Shown here one piece after another: positions 26,601-37,400 of a DNA stretch of 64,000 nt. The position numbers and the translations under genes are program-made. The notes under the pieces were generated by a model, which did not search any database, had not been told where the DNA came from, and saw only the letters and a program-made list of their open reading frames with translations. Numbering within the stretch: position 1 is the first letter of the stretch; each line of letters opens with the position of its first letter. The stretch is from Dromaius novaehollandiae (Eukaryota > Chordata > Aves > Casuariiformes > Dromaiidae), in NCBI RefSeq assembly GCF_036370855.1, contig NC_088102.1, positions 69,325,601 through 69,389,600 of the forward strand, read 5' to 3'.

Positions 26601-28500
26601 CGGCTTCTGTGCCTAATTTCCAGGATCCAAACCACAAGGACAGCTAAAAATATCCCAATTAACTATTCCTTGTCAATGCAAGACATGCTGATGTTGCCAC
26701 AAGAGTATTATACCAGAGCAAACAGGAAGATGTGGTCTGCAAAAAATTGAACTGGGAAAGCAGCTGGCCAAGAGAGTAATCTCTGAATTCAAGTGTGGGC
26801 CACGCCACAAAAAAACCGTGGAGGAGCTTCTGCTAGCAGCTATTGCAATTTTCGTGGAGAGCTCTGAAGCGCTTGCAAGTTTTTGCTCCGGTCTGATAAA
26901 AACACAATATCATTTTTGTGCTATTTGCTCTGCCCTGATTACACACAGAGAGCTGATCCTGGCCATAAGAGCCCCCACGAGCTGTGTCCTGAATGAGCTG
27001 GCGGCTCAGCTCTGGGCTGTTCTGCACATCACGAGTTAGGCGGGAAACTCTTTTGCGGTAACCATTACCAAGAGACTGCTGGGCTCCAGAAGGAGCGTGG
27101 CTTTAGGTTTAAGGATTTCTTCGCGTGCAGATTCAGCAGCAAATTTTTGTCGCTGTCCAGTCTTTATGTTAACATCCCTACTTTATGTCTCATTTGTGGG
27201 TAAGATAGGGATACTCACAGCAGCATGAGAACCAGTACAGCCTCCCAGCTCGAGTCCGAGCGTTCGTTTTATCCCAGAGTTACATTTCTCTCTCTTGCAC
27301 TTTGTTCCTGCTAATAGAATTACCAGGCTGGCTGCTTCAGACTTCACACTTCCCAAAGACGCGGGTTGGGATGGCACCGGTCCAGCCTCGGTCTGCAAGG
27401 CCTCTGCTGTTTTTCGGTCCTCTATGAGCTGCTACCCTAATGAGTCTGACCCCGTGACGAGAGCCGGGGAAACAAAAGAAACAAACACCAACTGTCCAGG
27501 ACAATCAATATCTTTCGAGGAATATCCAGGCCTCTTGCCAATTCTCTCCCAATCCAATTTAGCTCTCCTGCAGTACAAAGGGTGAAGACACGTGCAGGAA
27601 CCGAGTGGATAATAAAGTGAGTTAGCACAGAGCGAGGAGAAGCTAATTGACGGCATTAATAATCCAAGGGGTTGCAGACCTGGAGAAGTAAGGCTGCTAC
27701 TCAAATAGTGCTTTGGGAAGGCAGGGCGTTTCCGAATCTGCACCCATCTGCTTTCTACTGCTGGATGCAGAAGGTGTGAGAGCAAACCCCCGGCCACAGA
27801 GCACACCTGACCACCTCAGAATTACAGAGCAATTGTAAGCGCTGTGAGCATTTGTTTTAAAGATACCCATCACTGTGTAAAACACAGAGCACCCCTTCCA
27901 AAGCGTATCAGCAAAACAGCTAAGATCGCTAACCTCCACACAAACACCGCGGAACGTAATCCTGCCAGAAGACCGCTTTCCATCACACAGAAGCTGTCAC
28001 ACAACCACTTTGAGAGATTTACAGCATGGCATGTACCAATCCCTTAAACCATTGCTGCACTGCCCATAATGCAGATGATCAGGAGCACCACAGGCCACCG
28101 AAACCAAAGGGAGATCCAGCGAGTGCCCCCACCGCAAAGCAGCATCGCAGGGGCTGCTCCTGGCACACAGCTGCTCATGGAGTGGGATTCTTTTCAGTCA
28201 CCTGCAAGAGGACTTCCTTTTCCTTGGCAGGGAGCACAGGGAGAAAATGGTGGCTCAGCAGCACTTGAATGATTTCTGCCTGCATCAGTGCTATAAAGGG
28301 GTGGGTTCTCAACCAAGCGCAAACAGAGCTGAGTTTCAACTCCTGCCTTATCCCCGGGAATGCAAACCCAGGCATATAGCACTGCCAAAGCAGGGAAAAG
28401 ATAGCAAGGCGGACGCTTAGTTGCACAGGGTAGACGTGCCCTTGCATCAGCTTGAGCTGTGGGAGCTCGGCAACTCTCTCCTGCAACTAAAAGGCAGGAA

Positions 28501-28563
28501 AGGAAAGCACAGGAACTGCTCCAGCATGACCAAAGGAAAGCACAGGAACTACTCCAGCATGAC
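28501..28563. repeat. 33-bp tandem direct repeat, two copies
   Basis: AGGAAAGCACAGGAACT followed by a one-base difference (G/A) and CTCCAGCATGAC occurs at 28501-28530 and 28534-28563, a period of 33 bp. It is a recent local duplication. Confidence 0.9.
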
Positions 28564-28675
28564 TGTGAAGGAGTCAACAGGCTTTCAATTGCAAAACGTC
28601 CTTCACACACACTCTAGAGGGTGATTTGGTCACTTCATCAAAAAGGGCCATACAGCCTAGCATTTTTTAATTCTT

Positions 28676-28691
28676 AAAAAAAAAAAAAAAA
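28676..28691. repeat. Poly(A) run, 16 nt
   Basis: Simple A homopolymer followed by a purine-rich stretch. Confidence 0.8.
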
Positions 28692-29901
28692 GAAAAGGAA
28701 AGCTGTGGTTTTGCTGTGAGAAAAGATCAAGAACAATCCAGTTATTAAATCACACCGGGGGTGAATGAGGGAGACCACAGAGAGGGCTGATGAAGCCGGG
28801 CTAATCCCGATGGCTCCCTCTTACCCCAACACCCTGCATTTGCTCAATTTGCACTTGTACAGTGCAGGCAGGCAGACCACTCAGGGACGTGAAAAGCCAC
28901 AAACACCACCAGGGACATGAAACATCTCAGCTGGGAGGATCAATGCAAAAGGCAGCCGACACAGCAGGAAGCATTTCTTCCAGCTCTATGGAGCCGGATC
29001 AAAGCTGTGCAAAACTGAGCTGGCGAAACGCTACCGCTTGCATCTAAGGCAGGTGCGCTTAGGCAGCAGGAGATGCTCTCAGGCATCACCTGGCTTCTGT
29101 GTATCAACAGAAAGCAGCTAGATAAGAAATTACATTACTGACAAGTGTGTGTATGGGTGTGGCTGCATGTTTCTTTCACTTAAAAAAAAAAAGAAAAAAA
29201 GATAAACACAGCTTTCCAAACATGTTTGTTGGCCAATCTTCTTTCGGGTGAAAAACAAGAAGTTCACAGTTATGAAAATGAGACAAGATAAGCTGGGACA
29301 GTTTCTGAAAAAGCTGAGATCATGCTTCTCAGGCCCTTTAAAGTAAGATGCAACATATTAGTGCATTAAAAAGGACAAAAATGAAGAGAATTTAAACTTT
29401 CGAGTAATGTGGACAAAATACCGTTCAGAAAAGCTACTAAGAAAACTCTGCAAGAGGCAGAGACCATTCACAGACTAAAACCTGCCAAGGAAAGGAAATA
29501 TGTAGTTTAAAAAAAGAAACAGTTTTCAGTTGGAAAGCTGTTGACATGTATATCAGTATTTTAGTAAAAATTCACAGCCTGGACAATGCTGGCTGAGAAA
29601 ATGCATCCTGGAAAAAAAAACTTGAACATCAGGGGAAGGGCTAAAGAAAATGATTAGGAAGGGGCAAAACTGAGCAGAAGGTGCTTTGAATCCCCCCAAA
29701 TAATGGATTAAACGCAGCCTGACTAAGGGTACACCAATACTGCCGGCAAGGAAACGGCGTTAAGCACCGAGGAGCTTGACGGAGCAAAAACCTGAGCAGC
29801 CACCAAGGGGATTACACAAGAGAGGAGATCCGTAATCCCTCTGGTTTATAAAGCGTTTTAGATTTGCCCTCCACGCAGTTCGGTCTGGGTGATCGGACGC
29901 C

Positions 29902-29941
29902 AAAAAAAAAAAAGAAAGAAAGAAAGAAAAGAAAAGAAAAA
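29902..29941. repeat. A-rich microsatellite (A)n(GAAA)n
   Basis: Twelve A followed by about four GAAA units and then GAAAA units, at the left border of the CpG island. Confidence 0.85.
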
Positions 29942-30280
29942 CACGAAAAAGAGCTTCGGGTCCCTCACGCTGATTTCTAACCGCTAGTGAAGCCCTGGAC
30001 GTTGCTGAGTATTTCAGGCGGCTCGGAAAGGCAGCACCGAGCCCAGGAGCAGCCTCCTCTCCTCAGGGCAGCTGTAAGGCAGTAGCCCCGGGTCCGGCGG
30101 GGAAGGGGCCCCCCTCGCCCGGCAGCGGCGGAGCCCTGCTCTTACCGGGGGGGAAGCAGGCGGCACCGGCCTCGGCGGTTTTACCTCAGCGCAGTCCCCG
30201 CCGGGCACCACCGCGGCCAACGGTCGCGGCCAACGGTCTCGCCCGCGCGCGCGCCGCCCCCCCCCCGGCGCGCGGGGTCC

Positions 30281-30445
30281 CGTGCAACTCCCCGCTCCCC
30301 CGTGCAACCCCGTTCCCGCGCGCGCGCAGCTTCGTGCAACTCCATTCTCCCGTGCACGCAGCCCTTTGCAGCCCCCCGCTCCCCGATGCACGCAGCCCTT
30401 TGCAGCCCCCCGCTCCCCGGTGCACGCAGCCCCCGTGCAGCCCCC
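30281..30445. repeat. 34-bp GC-rich minisatellite in the promoter island
   Basis: Two near-identical 34-bp units (30353-30386 and 30387-30420) beginning TGCACGCAGCCC are followed by a third, shortened unit from 30421. More degenerate units beginning GTGCAA occur from 30281. It overlaps the candidate minus-strand first intron/exon area. Confidence 0.8.
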
Positions 30446-30463
30446 GCGGCGGCAGCTCCTTAC

Positions 30464-30650
30464 CGCGCGGCGCCGGGCGGGCGGGTGGGCGCGAGCTCTC
30501 GGCGGCGCCGCCGCCGCGCGTACTCCGGCGCGCGCGCGCCCCAGCACCCGGCCCGCCGCGCGCCGCCGCCGCCAATCCCCGGCGGGCGCGCCTCGCGCAG
30601 GCGCGGTGGGCCCCGCAGGGAGTTCCGCGAGGGGTCGCACGGGACATGTA
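30464..30650 (-). other. Possible first exon(s) of a minus-strand transcript
   Basis: Read on the minus strand, three good donor sites occur within the island: CGCG|GTAAGG at exon edge 30464, CTGAG|GTAAAA at 30185 and CCCCG|GTAAGA at 30146. Together with the promoter motifs at 30,646-30,675 they suggest alternative, probably non-coding, first exons of a gene read leftwards. The exact start and which donor is used cannot be decided from sequence. Confidence 0.4.
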
Positions 30651-30658
30651 GTTCCCGG
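30646..30658. promoter_or_regulatory. Possible ZNF143/SBS-like element
   Basis: ATGTAGTTCCCGG resembles the TGTAGTTCCC type of element (reverse ACTACA..CCC) seen in many housekeeping promoters. The match is partial. Its position just before TCTCGCGAGA supports a promoter role. Confidence 0.35.
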
Positions 30659-30665
30659 CGCGGCG

Positions 30666-30675
30666 TCTCGCGAGA
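30666..30675. promoter_or_regulatory. TCTCGCGAGA core-promoter palindrome
   Basis: A perfect 10-bp palindrome, TCTCGCGAGA, is present. It is a known element of TATA-less CpG-island promoters and is often found near bidirectional starts. Here it sits 39 bp before the tRNA gene. Confidence 0.7.
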
Positions 30676-30714
30676 CGAGAATAAGGGTCACGCGAGAAGA
30701 AACGTTTTTACAGC

Positions 30715-30787
30715 GGGGAATTAGCTCAAATGGTAGAGCGCTCGCTTAGCATGCGAGAGGTAGCGGGATCGATGCCCGCATTCTCCA
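30715..30787 (+). tRNA. tRNA-Ala (anticodon AGC)
   Basis: A 73-nt cloverleaf with no intron. The acceptor stem starts GGGGAAT and closes with ATTCTCC plus discriminator A. The D-arm is GCTC AAATGGTA GAGC. The anticodon stem/loop reads CTCGC TTAGCAT GCGAG, with AGC at 30748-30750. The T-arm is GCGGG ATCGATG CCCGC. The A and B box internal promoters are intact and the sequence matches the common vertebrate tRNA-Ala-AGC type, so it is probably functional. CCA is not encoded, as expected in eukaryotes. Confidence 0.96.
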
Positions 30788-30795
30788 CGCCTTTA

Positions 30796-30799
30796 TTTT
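30796..30799 (+). terminator. RNA polymerase III terminator
   Basis: A TTTT run lies 9 nt after the tRNA 3' end, the minimal Pol III stop signal, and is preceded by an interrupted T stretch. Confidence 0.6.
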
Positions 30800-32219
30800 C
30801 CCTCTCCTTTTCTTCTCCTCCCTTCAGGTTCTGGCCGAGGCAGTCAGAGGCATTGGCCTAACCCCGAGATCAAGCAAGCCTTTTGCTTTACACACCATGG
30901 TGCACGGCCCTGCCTTTTGCCTTCTCGCCCCCCAGCCAGGCAAGCTCACCGGCAGCGATTTTGTACAGCAGCGCTGCGCAGCTGCGGTCTTCCCATGCGC
31001 CTACACCCGTGCCGCAGCCCTGGCTCAGCGGCAATGCCCGTTTTACGCTCTAACTCCTGCAGGTTTTAAGCACAGTCTTAAAAAGGCAAATAATGCCAGA
31101 ACTCTTCTTTCTAAGCAGCATGGCTGCTTAAATAGGACGATCCCCAGGGAACTGGAATTTGGTGGGAACAGCCCAAACAAGAACCGTGTTTGAGAGAGGA
31201 TGCAACGACTCCTCCAAAGCGAAAGCCTGAGTAGCCACTAACTCTGCAGTGAGTAGCGGAGATCGATCTGTCCTTTTCGGAAAACAGCAATGGGGACGTG
31301 CAAACCAGAGTCCGAAAAACAGAAGAGTCTGGGGGAAGGGGGTTGGCTTGAAGTTTTCATGCTGATCTTTAAAAACTGCTTTATACTCAGGCGTTTGATT
31401 GCCAAACGCACACATGAAAGAAGCAGCTGTTGCTACAGCCGTCTTCAGAGCTTATACAAGTGATTCTGGTATTTAATGGGAAAGTGAGACCCTCCGCAGC
31501 CTCCTCTTTCCTCAGCTGCTCTGCAGCCTACAGAGAGCCTCTACCGAGACGCAGGTCTGTGTTTATGGGCCTGGTTCTCTCCTTTTCCCTGCTCGCTTTT
31601 AATATCCAGGCCGGATCTGCAAGATCCCGGTGCCAGTAAGAAACCTCAGCACCAGAGAAAATAGAGCGAGACGCCGCGTCTGCCCAACCCGGGGCTGCAT
31701 CGCCCTCTGCAGACTGGCAGGGAGCAACTCGGGGAACAGCGTTTTGGGGCCTCTCTTGGCGATTTGACATGAAAAATCCGTCAGAGCCGGTTTTTCTCTG
31801 TGCTGGGTGCTCGGTTGGGTGCCGCCAACTGCTCTTGTTGACTAATGCATGGAAACCGCCGTTCTCTGGTCCAAACCGCACCGGCGACGACGGGGCAACC
31901 GGGGGGGGAACAGCCAGCGCAGGCCATGTCCCCTTCCCGGGGAGGCCCGAAAAGCCGGGGGGGCCTCAAGGCTCCCCCAACGGCGACTGCTTTGCCCTGG
32001 GCTAAAGGCCGGCGAGCGCCTACGCGAGCGGGGAAAGGGAATTAAAGCCGCCTGCGACGTCAGCGGCGTTGGGGGGAAGTTGGCTGCGGCCCTGGCGGCT
32101 TGGCCCTGTGCGGAGGCCGCCGGCGGGGTGAATCGCTGCCGGGCCGCGCCGGGAAAGGGAGCACCGGCGGCCGAGGGAAGGGTTTCCCCCTCCGGCGGGC
32201 GGGCGGGCGGGCGCCGAGG

Positions 32220-32292
32220 TTGCGTAGTAACGGCGGCAGGCAGGGCTTGGCCCGGCCCCGCTGGCTGCCCGCGCAGAGCCGAGGAGGCCGAG
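32220..32292 (+). promoter_or_regulatory. RNH1: Probable RNH1 promoter and non-coding first exon
   Basis: Within the CpG island, GCCGAG|GTAGGT gives a near-consensus plus-strand donor after 32292. The first coding exon begins with an acceptor and a short leader at 34350, so an upstream non-coding exon is required. This is the best-placed donor, but it was chosen by motif and position only. The donor-like site at about 32,731 is an alternative. Confidence 0.45.
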
Positions 32293-32525
32293 GTAGGTGC
32301 GTGAGGCGACACCGGGCCTCTTCGGCTCGCTGGGCTCTGCTTTGGCGGGGGGGAGCGCGGGAGGCAGCGGCCTGCGACGCAGCAGGGCTGGTTGTGCTCC
32401 GGGGACGCAGGCCGTCGCCTCAGGGCCTCTCTGTGCCCTGGGGAAGCCCCCAAAGCGGGGTTTTTTCCAGGGGGGAAAGCGAGGGAGGGAGCAGCCGGCG
32501 GCAGGGGAGGAAGCGGAGCGGGGCC

Positions 32526-32678
32526 ATGGCGGACGCGGGCCAGGCGCGGCCGCGGCAGCAAGGCCTCCCCGAAGCGGTGGGGCGGCGGCGGCGGGGGGGG
32601 ACCCCGAGGAGGCCCCGAGCCCCCCGCGCCGGGGGAACCGGGGCCATGGGGGGCCCCCCGACCCCTTTCTTTGTGTGA
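32526..32678 (+). other. Short ORF with a strong Kozak start in the island
   Basis: GCCATGGCG opens a 50-codon frame (MADAGQARPRQQGLP...). It lies after the proposed RNH1 first-exon donor and before the first coding exon, so it is intronic unless an alternative first exon is used. The Arg/Gly/Pro-rich translation is typical of GC-rich DNA. I see no homology and list it only because of the start context. Confidence 0.2.
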
Positions 32679-32746
32679 CCGAAAATCGCGGGGAGGAAAA
32701 AAGCCCTGAATTTGATCCGGGGGGGGACCTTGGTGAGGATGGATTT

Positions 32747-32761
32747 CCCCCCCCCCCCCCC
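32747..32761. repeat. Poly(C) run, 15 nt, within a G/C-tract-rich stretch
   Basis: A homopolymer of 15 C lies in 32,450-32,770, which also has several runs of four to eight G on the plus strand. Both strands could form quadruplex-type structures here. Homopolymer length may be a sequencing or assembly uncertainty. Confidence 0.7.
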
Positions 32762-32960
32762 GCCCCGTTCTGGGGGGAGGAAGAGACCAGACAACATCTT
32801 GCAAATCGAGATAATACAGCAAAACCTACAGTTCTGCAATTAGGTCTTAGGTGCGGAGCTGAGCGGGCGCCCAGCAAGGCCGCTGCTCCCGTGCAGGGCC
32901 CCGGCTCCGCTTGCAGGAGGCGGCATTGCTCGGAGGTGGGGGGAAAAGAAAGAAAAACCA

Positions 32961-34349
32961 AACAAAAAAGCCCCTTTTCCATCTTAGGGAAGTAAAACAA
33001 AACCAATGCAGAGAGCAGACTTGGGAGCTGTTTGCTACGTTACGCCATTATTTTCCTCTATGCCGTTTTCCTCGCTGTTTTGGGCAGGCAGCAGCTTTTA
33101 ACACCAAATTATCGGAGCCCCCTTTACCCGCGGGGTTCAGATGCGGGCAGGCAGCGAGCGCGTGCTGCTTGGTTTTATCCCGGTGACCCACTTCATTCCT
33201 CTCCTCACCCGGCTGAGGGATTCGTTGTGCTCGCAGGGGACGATGCCCCATGCGATGCCAAACTTGCCTTCGTGAAAATCCTCATTTTGGGATCTTTTGG
33301 CTTTCCTGTCTCGTTGTGAGCAGTCATTGCTGGGTGATGCACCGCAGGCTGCTTTTTCTGATTCATTGCAACGTGATTTCTTTTTTCCCTTCCTTAAAAC
33401 AAATACCACGGCGGTACGGGAGGGCTAACGCATCAGGCAGCTGGCCTGCGAGGCTCGGACCAGAGCTCATTGGCCTTGGCATATTTTCATGCATATTTAT
33501 CTGTAGCTGCTCTACGAGGCGCTGGGTACAGATCATTCAGAAACGCAGTTTGACTGCACAGCAAAAAAACCCTGCTTCCTCGGTTCCCTCTGTTTGGGTT
33601 TGCCCAGCTAGAGCAATTTTTTAAAGCCCAAGTATCAAAACACGGAGGGACATTTCTTCTATAAGCTTTTCCAAGAGCTGCGTTTTGAAACATGGACTAT
33701 GCACGTGGACCCCGCACAGCACGCGACTGCCTTTGGAAGTGCCTCAGGCGACGTTGCTCATTAGCCCGGTTTCACCGGGGGGATCGGATGCCGGCTGGGG
33801 AGTTGCACCTCTCTGGTGCCCACGATAGATCTTCCCCTGTCCGTATCCTGGCTTTAACGTGATGGGTAATCTGAGCCTGGGTGGTTCTCATAATCGTCTT
33901 CCTCTACCCCCTGTTCTCTCAAAAAATATCCTAATTTTTCAGTATAGCTTGAGATCCCACAGTCATATGAGGTGTGCCATCTGTTAATGCTCAACGGCTG
34001 GGCGGCTCGGAGCTCTACAGTGCTAAGAGAAGAGCACCGTTGCCTCTGAAAAGCTCCTTCTGCCTAAGTTGCCTCATAGAGGGAAGGGGAGCATCTTACT
34101 CTTGTGCAAGCAGCCTTCGGAGAAGCTGCTGCAATCTCTCTCTAGGATACGTGTACTTTTTGCCTGTCGGGGAAGGGCCTTGCTGAGGCCCAGACAACGC
34201 TCTGACGTTGCTGAATACGGCTGGTGCTGAAGAGACGCAATCCGTCCCCTTTGCACCCTTGCAGCTAAGAGCCATATTCGGCTGTCTGAGTGCTGCTGCA
34301 CTTGCTTCTCCTTCCATGGAAGAGTAACACTTTCCTTTTAAATTTTCAG
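32961..34349 (+). other. RNH1: RNH1 first intron
   Basis: GC content falls away from the island. I see no second gene, repeat or RNA here. The interval ends with the polypyrimidine tract and acceptor for the start-codon exon. Confidence 0.6.
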
Positions 34350-34455
34350 ATCTCACCTCGAATTTCAAAATGGAGCTTGACATCCAGTGCGAGGAGATGA
34401 ACCCGTCCCGGTGGGCTGAACTCCTTTCCACCATGAAATCCTGCAAGACCATCAG
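34350..34455 (+). CDS. RNH1: RNH1 exon with start codon
   Basis: The acceptor (TTTTCAG ending at 34349) is followed by a 20-nt leader and the ATG at 34370. The coding part reads [19 protein letters not shown] and on to a split Arg codon, closed by the donor CAG|GTAGTA after 34455. I chose this ATG because it aligns with the known N-terminus and all later exons join in frame. The next ATG is ten codons downstream and would remove the conserved LDIQCEE segment. Confidence 0.93.
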
Positions 34456-37400
34456 GTAGTAACGAGCTGCACGTAGTCTCTTCTAAGCAATACTTCAGTT
34501 TTTCTCCTGTGAGAAGAGATACAAGGCAGGATGCATTTTAGCAGGAGGAGGTGGGACTGTTGGGAGGAGTCGGTTCAGCGCTCTTTCCCCTCGGCCGGCT
34601 GGGAATTCACACCCCACGCTCTTGCATCCTCTGCTTGGGCCGGGGAGGACGGGCCACATCAAGCTAGCGATGGCTTAGAGGAGGTCAGGCGTGTTGAAGG
34701 TTACTTGGTTTTGTTCTGCAGAGGAGCCTTTTGCAGGCAAAACTCGTGGCCCTATTGCACTGCAGATCTGCTGCAGACTGAAAGTTGCACTAGAGAGAGC
34801 CACAAAGGCCGCGTGACTCACCTGTGTGAGAGCAAATTACCAGCGACTGGGAAGCCTGGCTACAGACCCGGTTTGTCTAGTCCCAGTGCACACCCAGTCT
34901 GACGGCCTACAAATTGCCCTCCGGGCCTCGGGTTGGATGCGGCCTCAGACACCGGGTAGCTTGTCGCTAGAGAAATTTAAACGAAGACGCATGCTCAGGT
35001 TGAAGCCCTGCCTGGGGGGAAGGCTTGAGTCACTTGCCCCCTTTTGCACAGCACGGTAGAGCCCTGTGGCTGGTGGGACTGAGCTCCAGCACCACCTGTA
35101 CCATAGCAGAGCCCCGCAGAGAGAGCATTTCTTCTGCCCCTTCAAATTAGTGGAATGGGCCGTACATTGCCCAGCAAACCACGCACGTACTTCCAGAGGC
35201 GTCCCAGGGACTAAGGAGCCATAAATCACCCACTTGCTTCAGCTAGGGAGAACAGAGCGAACTTTGGACTAACACGCTTCCCCTCGCCTCCTCTCTCAGG
35301 CTGGATGACTGCAGTCTCTCCAGCAGCAACTGCAAGGATCTCTCCTCCGTCATCAATACGAATCCGTCCCTCACGGAGCTGAAGCTGAACAACAACGAGC
35401 TGGGAGATGCGGGCATCGAATACCTGTCTACAGGGTTGCTGATGCCAAGCTGTAACTTGCAGAAATTATGGTAAAACTTTACTGATTGTCTTGCTCTAAT
35501 GCTCTCGTCTAACGTGCTTTCAGTGTGCTGCAGGTAAAGTCACAAAGCAAGGCAGTGTGTGATCCTCGCAGCAGAGCCCCACTGGTGTGTATCAGCAATA
35601 ACCTAGGCCAGAGGTTCAGAAAACCCCAGAAGCTTTTATCTAGCCATCATCATATCTGTTTTTGTCCTCCGGCATGACAAGAAGGAGAAGTAGGGTTTTC
35701 CCAGCCAAACTAAGACTTTCTTTAGAGGAGGTAGCTGATCTTGTGCAGCCACAGACAGTTGGATTAACTCTTTAGGCCTGTTTAAACAAGAGGAAGACCA
35801 CAGAAGGCCCCACTCTGCCATTAGCACATATCTGACATTTTCACAAATCTCTCTTCCCCCCCATCCAGTGCATTTTCCAGAAATCTCTTCTGCCAGTTAC
35901 TAGCACAGCGTTTAGCAGTCTAGTCGTTTGCTTGCTCCTTTCTCTAGCAGCCAAGCGGAGGGGTTTTCTCGTGAGCTCTTTGCATTTCAAGAGCTGCCAG
36001 TCTTTCTGCAGACTACCAGGCTCTACCAAGTACTCTACAAGAGTAATGCAAGTCGTTTTTCAGAGAGCTTGTCCTAAGACCCAAACTTCTCCAGAGCCCT
36101 GAGTAACATTCACAGCTCTCTCCTGAGTTAGGCTGTTTCATTGCTATAGGAACACGCTTATGTTTGTCCATTTTGGGGCTCTGGTAAGGTGTCTTGGGAA
36201 AAAAAGAGCAATCAAAACCAAGCCACGTTTACTGCCACTGTGCACAACACTTCTCCATAGTCACGTGTGATAACTCTAAACACCCCATAGCAACACTGTC
36301 ACAGTTCCTAGGCAGCTTCTCTCAGCCAGGGTACTGAAGGGTCACCTGCCTCATAGGTCCCTCTTTTACATGATATCCAGGGATTTAAGCCAGTTTAGCC
36401 TAGTTTTTTACTTTTAGCTGCTCTGGATCACCTCTCCAGGGGGCCAAGGAACTGTAAAATGCCCTTGCTTTCTCTCTGGGATAAGCCTCACACTGATTAA
36501 AATACTGCTATAAAGCAGTTGTGTTGCTATTTAATGTAGGGAGGGTCCTTCTGCTAGAGATGCTATGTGAGCAGTTACTTTTAAAGAAATATAGGAGCCA
36601 CTTTTAGTGCTACAGGTACAACATTAGCTCGTAAAATATTTTGGGACACCTGTAAAATAAGAGTACTTACCTGGATGTACTGCTGTCTAGAAGGTTAAGA
36701 ACAAGCTACTGCTGGTACCACGGTGTCTTTCCGAAGCCAAACCTCAGCAGATGCACTTCTCTGAGAAGAGCCTCCGCGAATTCTGGGGACGCAGTTCTCT
36801 CACCCGCGTTGCTTCCCTCCTGCAGGCTGCAAAACTGCAACCTAACGAGCGCCAGCTGCGAGACTCTCCGCTCCGTCCTCAGCGCACAGCCCTCGCTCAC
36901 CGAGCTGCACGTGGGCGACAACAGACTCGGAACCGCCGGCGTCAAGGTGCTGTGCCAAGGGCTCATGAACCCCAACTGCAAGCTACAGAAGTTGCAGTAA
37001 GTAGTCGCTGCTTGTCTTGGTGCTTTGCTAGAAACTGGTTTTCCTCGGTCATCGGACAGTTTGCGCTTGTCTCTTCTCGTCTCAACCTTGAGATAAGTAG
37101 GGGCATTGCTGCCAGAATTGGATTTCTTCCTCTCGTGTCCGAACGTGGGTCATGCTTATTCGCGTTAAGGGGTCCAGAGGATTTGTGAGAGCTCAGCCTC
37201 TGTTCCTGTAGGCCTTGCTTAGCCCGCTTGGCAGTGGTGGCTGTTAATGCAAGACCTCCCCGCCTCCAAGAAGTCTGATTCTGCTGCGCTTGGTGCTCGT
37301 TTTACGGCTGAGCCGGACCCAAGTCTGCAAACGGCGTCCAGCTAGCGAAGTACAGCTCCTCTCAGGAAGGCCCAGTAGCGAGGGTCGTGCCTTGTGTTGC

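Larger units (their letters stand above)
14976..28500. other. Long stretch without a supported gene
   Basis: Probably the large 5' intron(s) of the suspected leftward transcript, or intergenic. Apart from two MIR-like remnants, a poly(T) run and possibly a CR1 end near 23.87-23.91 kb (GTTCCCTCCAACCTATG), I see no structured element. Somewhat CpG-richer patches lie at 19.0-19.8 and 21.8-22.05 kb. One plus-strand exon-like interval (15518-15674, acceptor TGTCTGCAG) has an open frame but no partner. Confidence 0.4.
29990..32960. promoter_or_regulatory. CpG island with divergent promoters
   Basis: CpG dinucleotides become abundant from about 29,990, and are densest at 30,080-30,680 and 31,840-32,900, in contrast to the AT-richer flanks. 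It holds minus-strand donor sites on the left, a tRNA gene in the middle and the probable RNH1 start on the right. The layout suggests a divergent arrangement with the two starts about 1.6 kb apart. Very long ORFs on both strands here reflect the lack of AT-rich stop codons and are not genes. Confidence 0.8.

Noticed and set aside
30014-30691. Minus-strand ORF of 225 codons and plus-strand ORFs of 140-155 codons over it
   Set aside because: The frames are driven by the GC-rich minisatellite and island. All frames are open and none resembles a protein family.
31842-33006. Minus-strand ORFs of 326 and 328 codons
   Set aside because: They overlap each other in different frames inside the CpG island and translate to Pro/Arg/Gly/Ala-rich sequence, as expected where AT-rich stop codons are rare.
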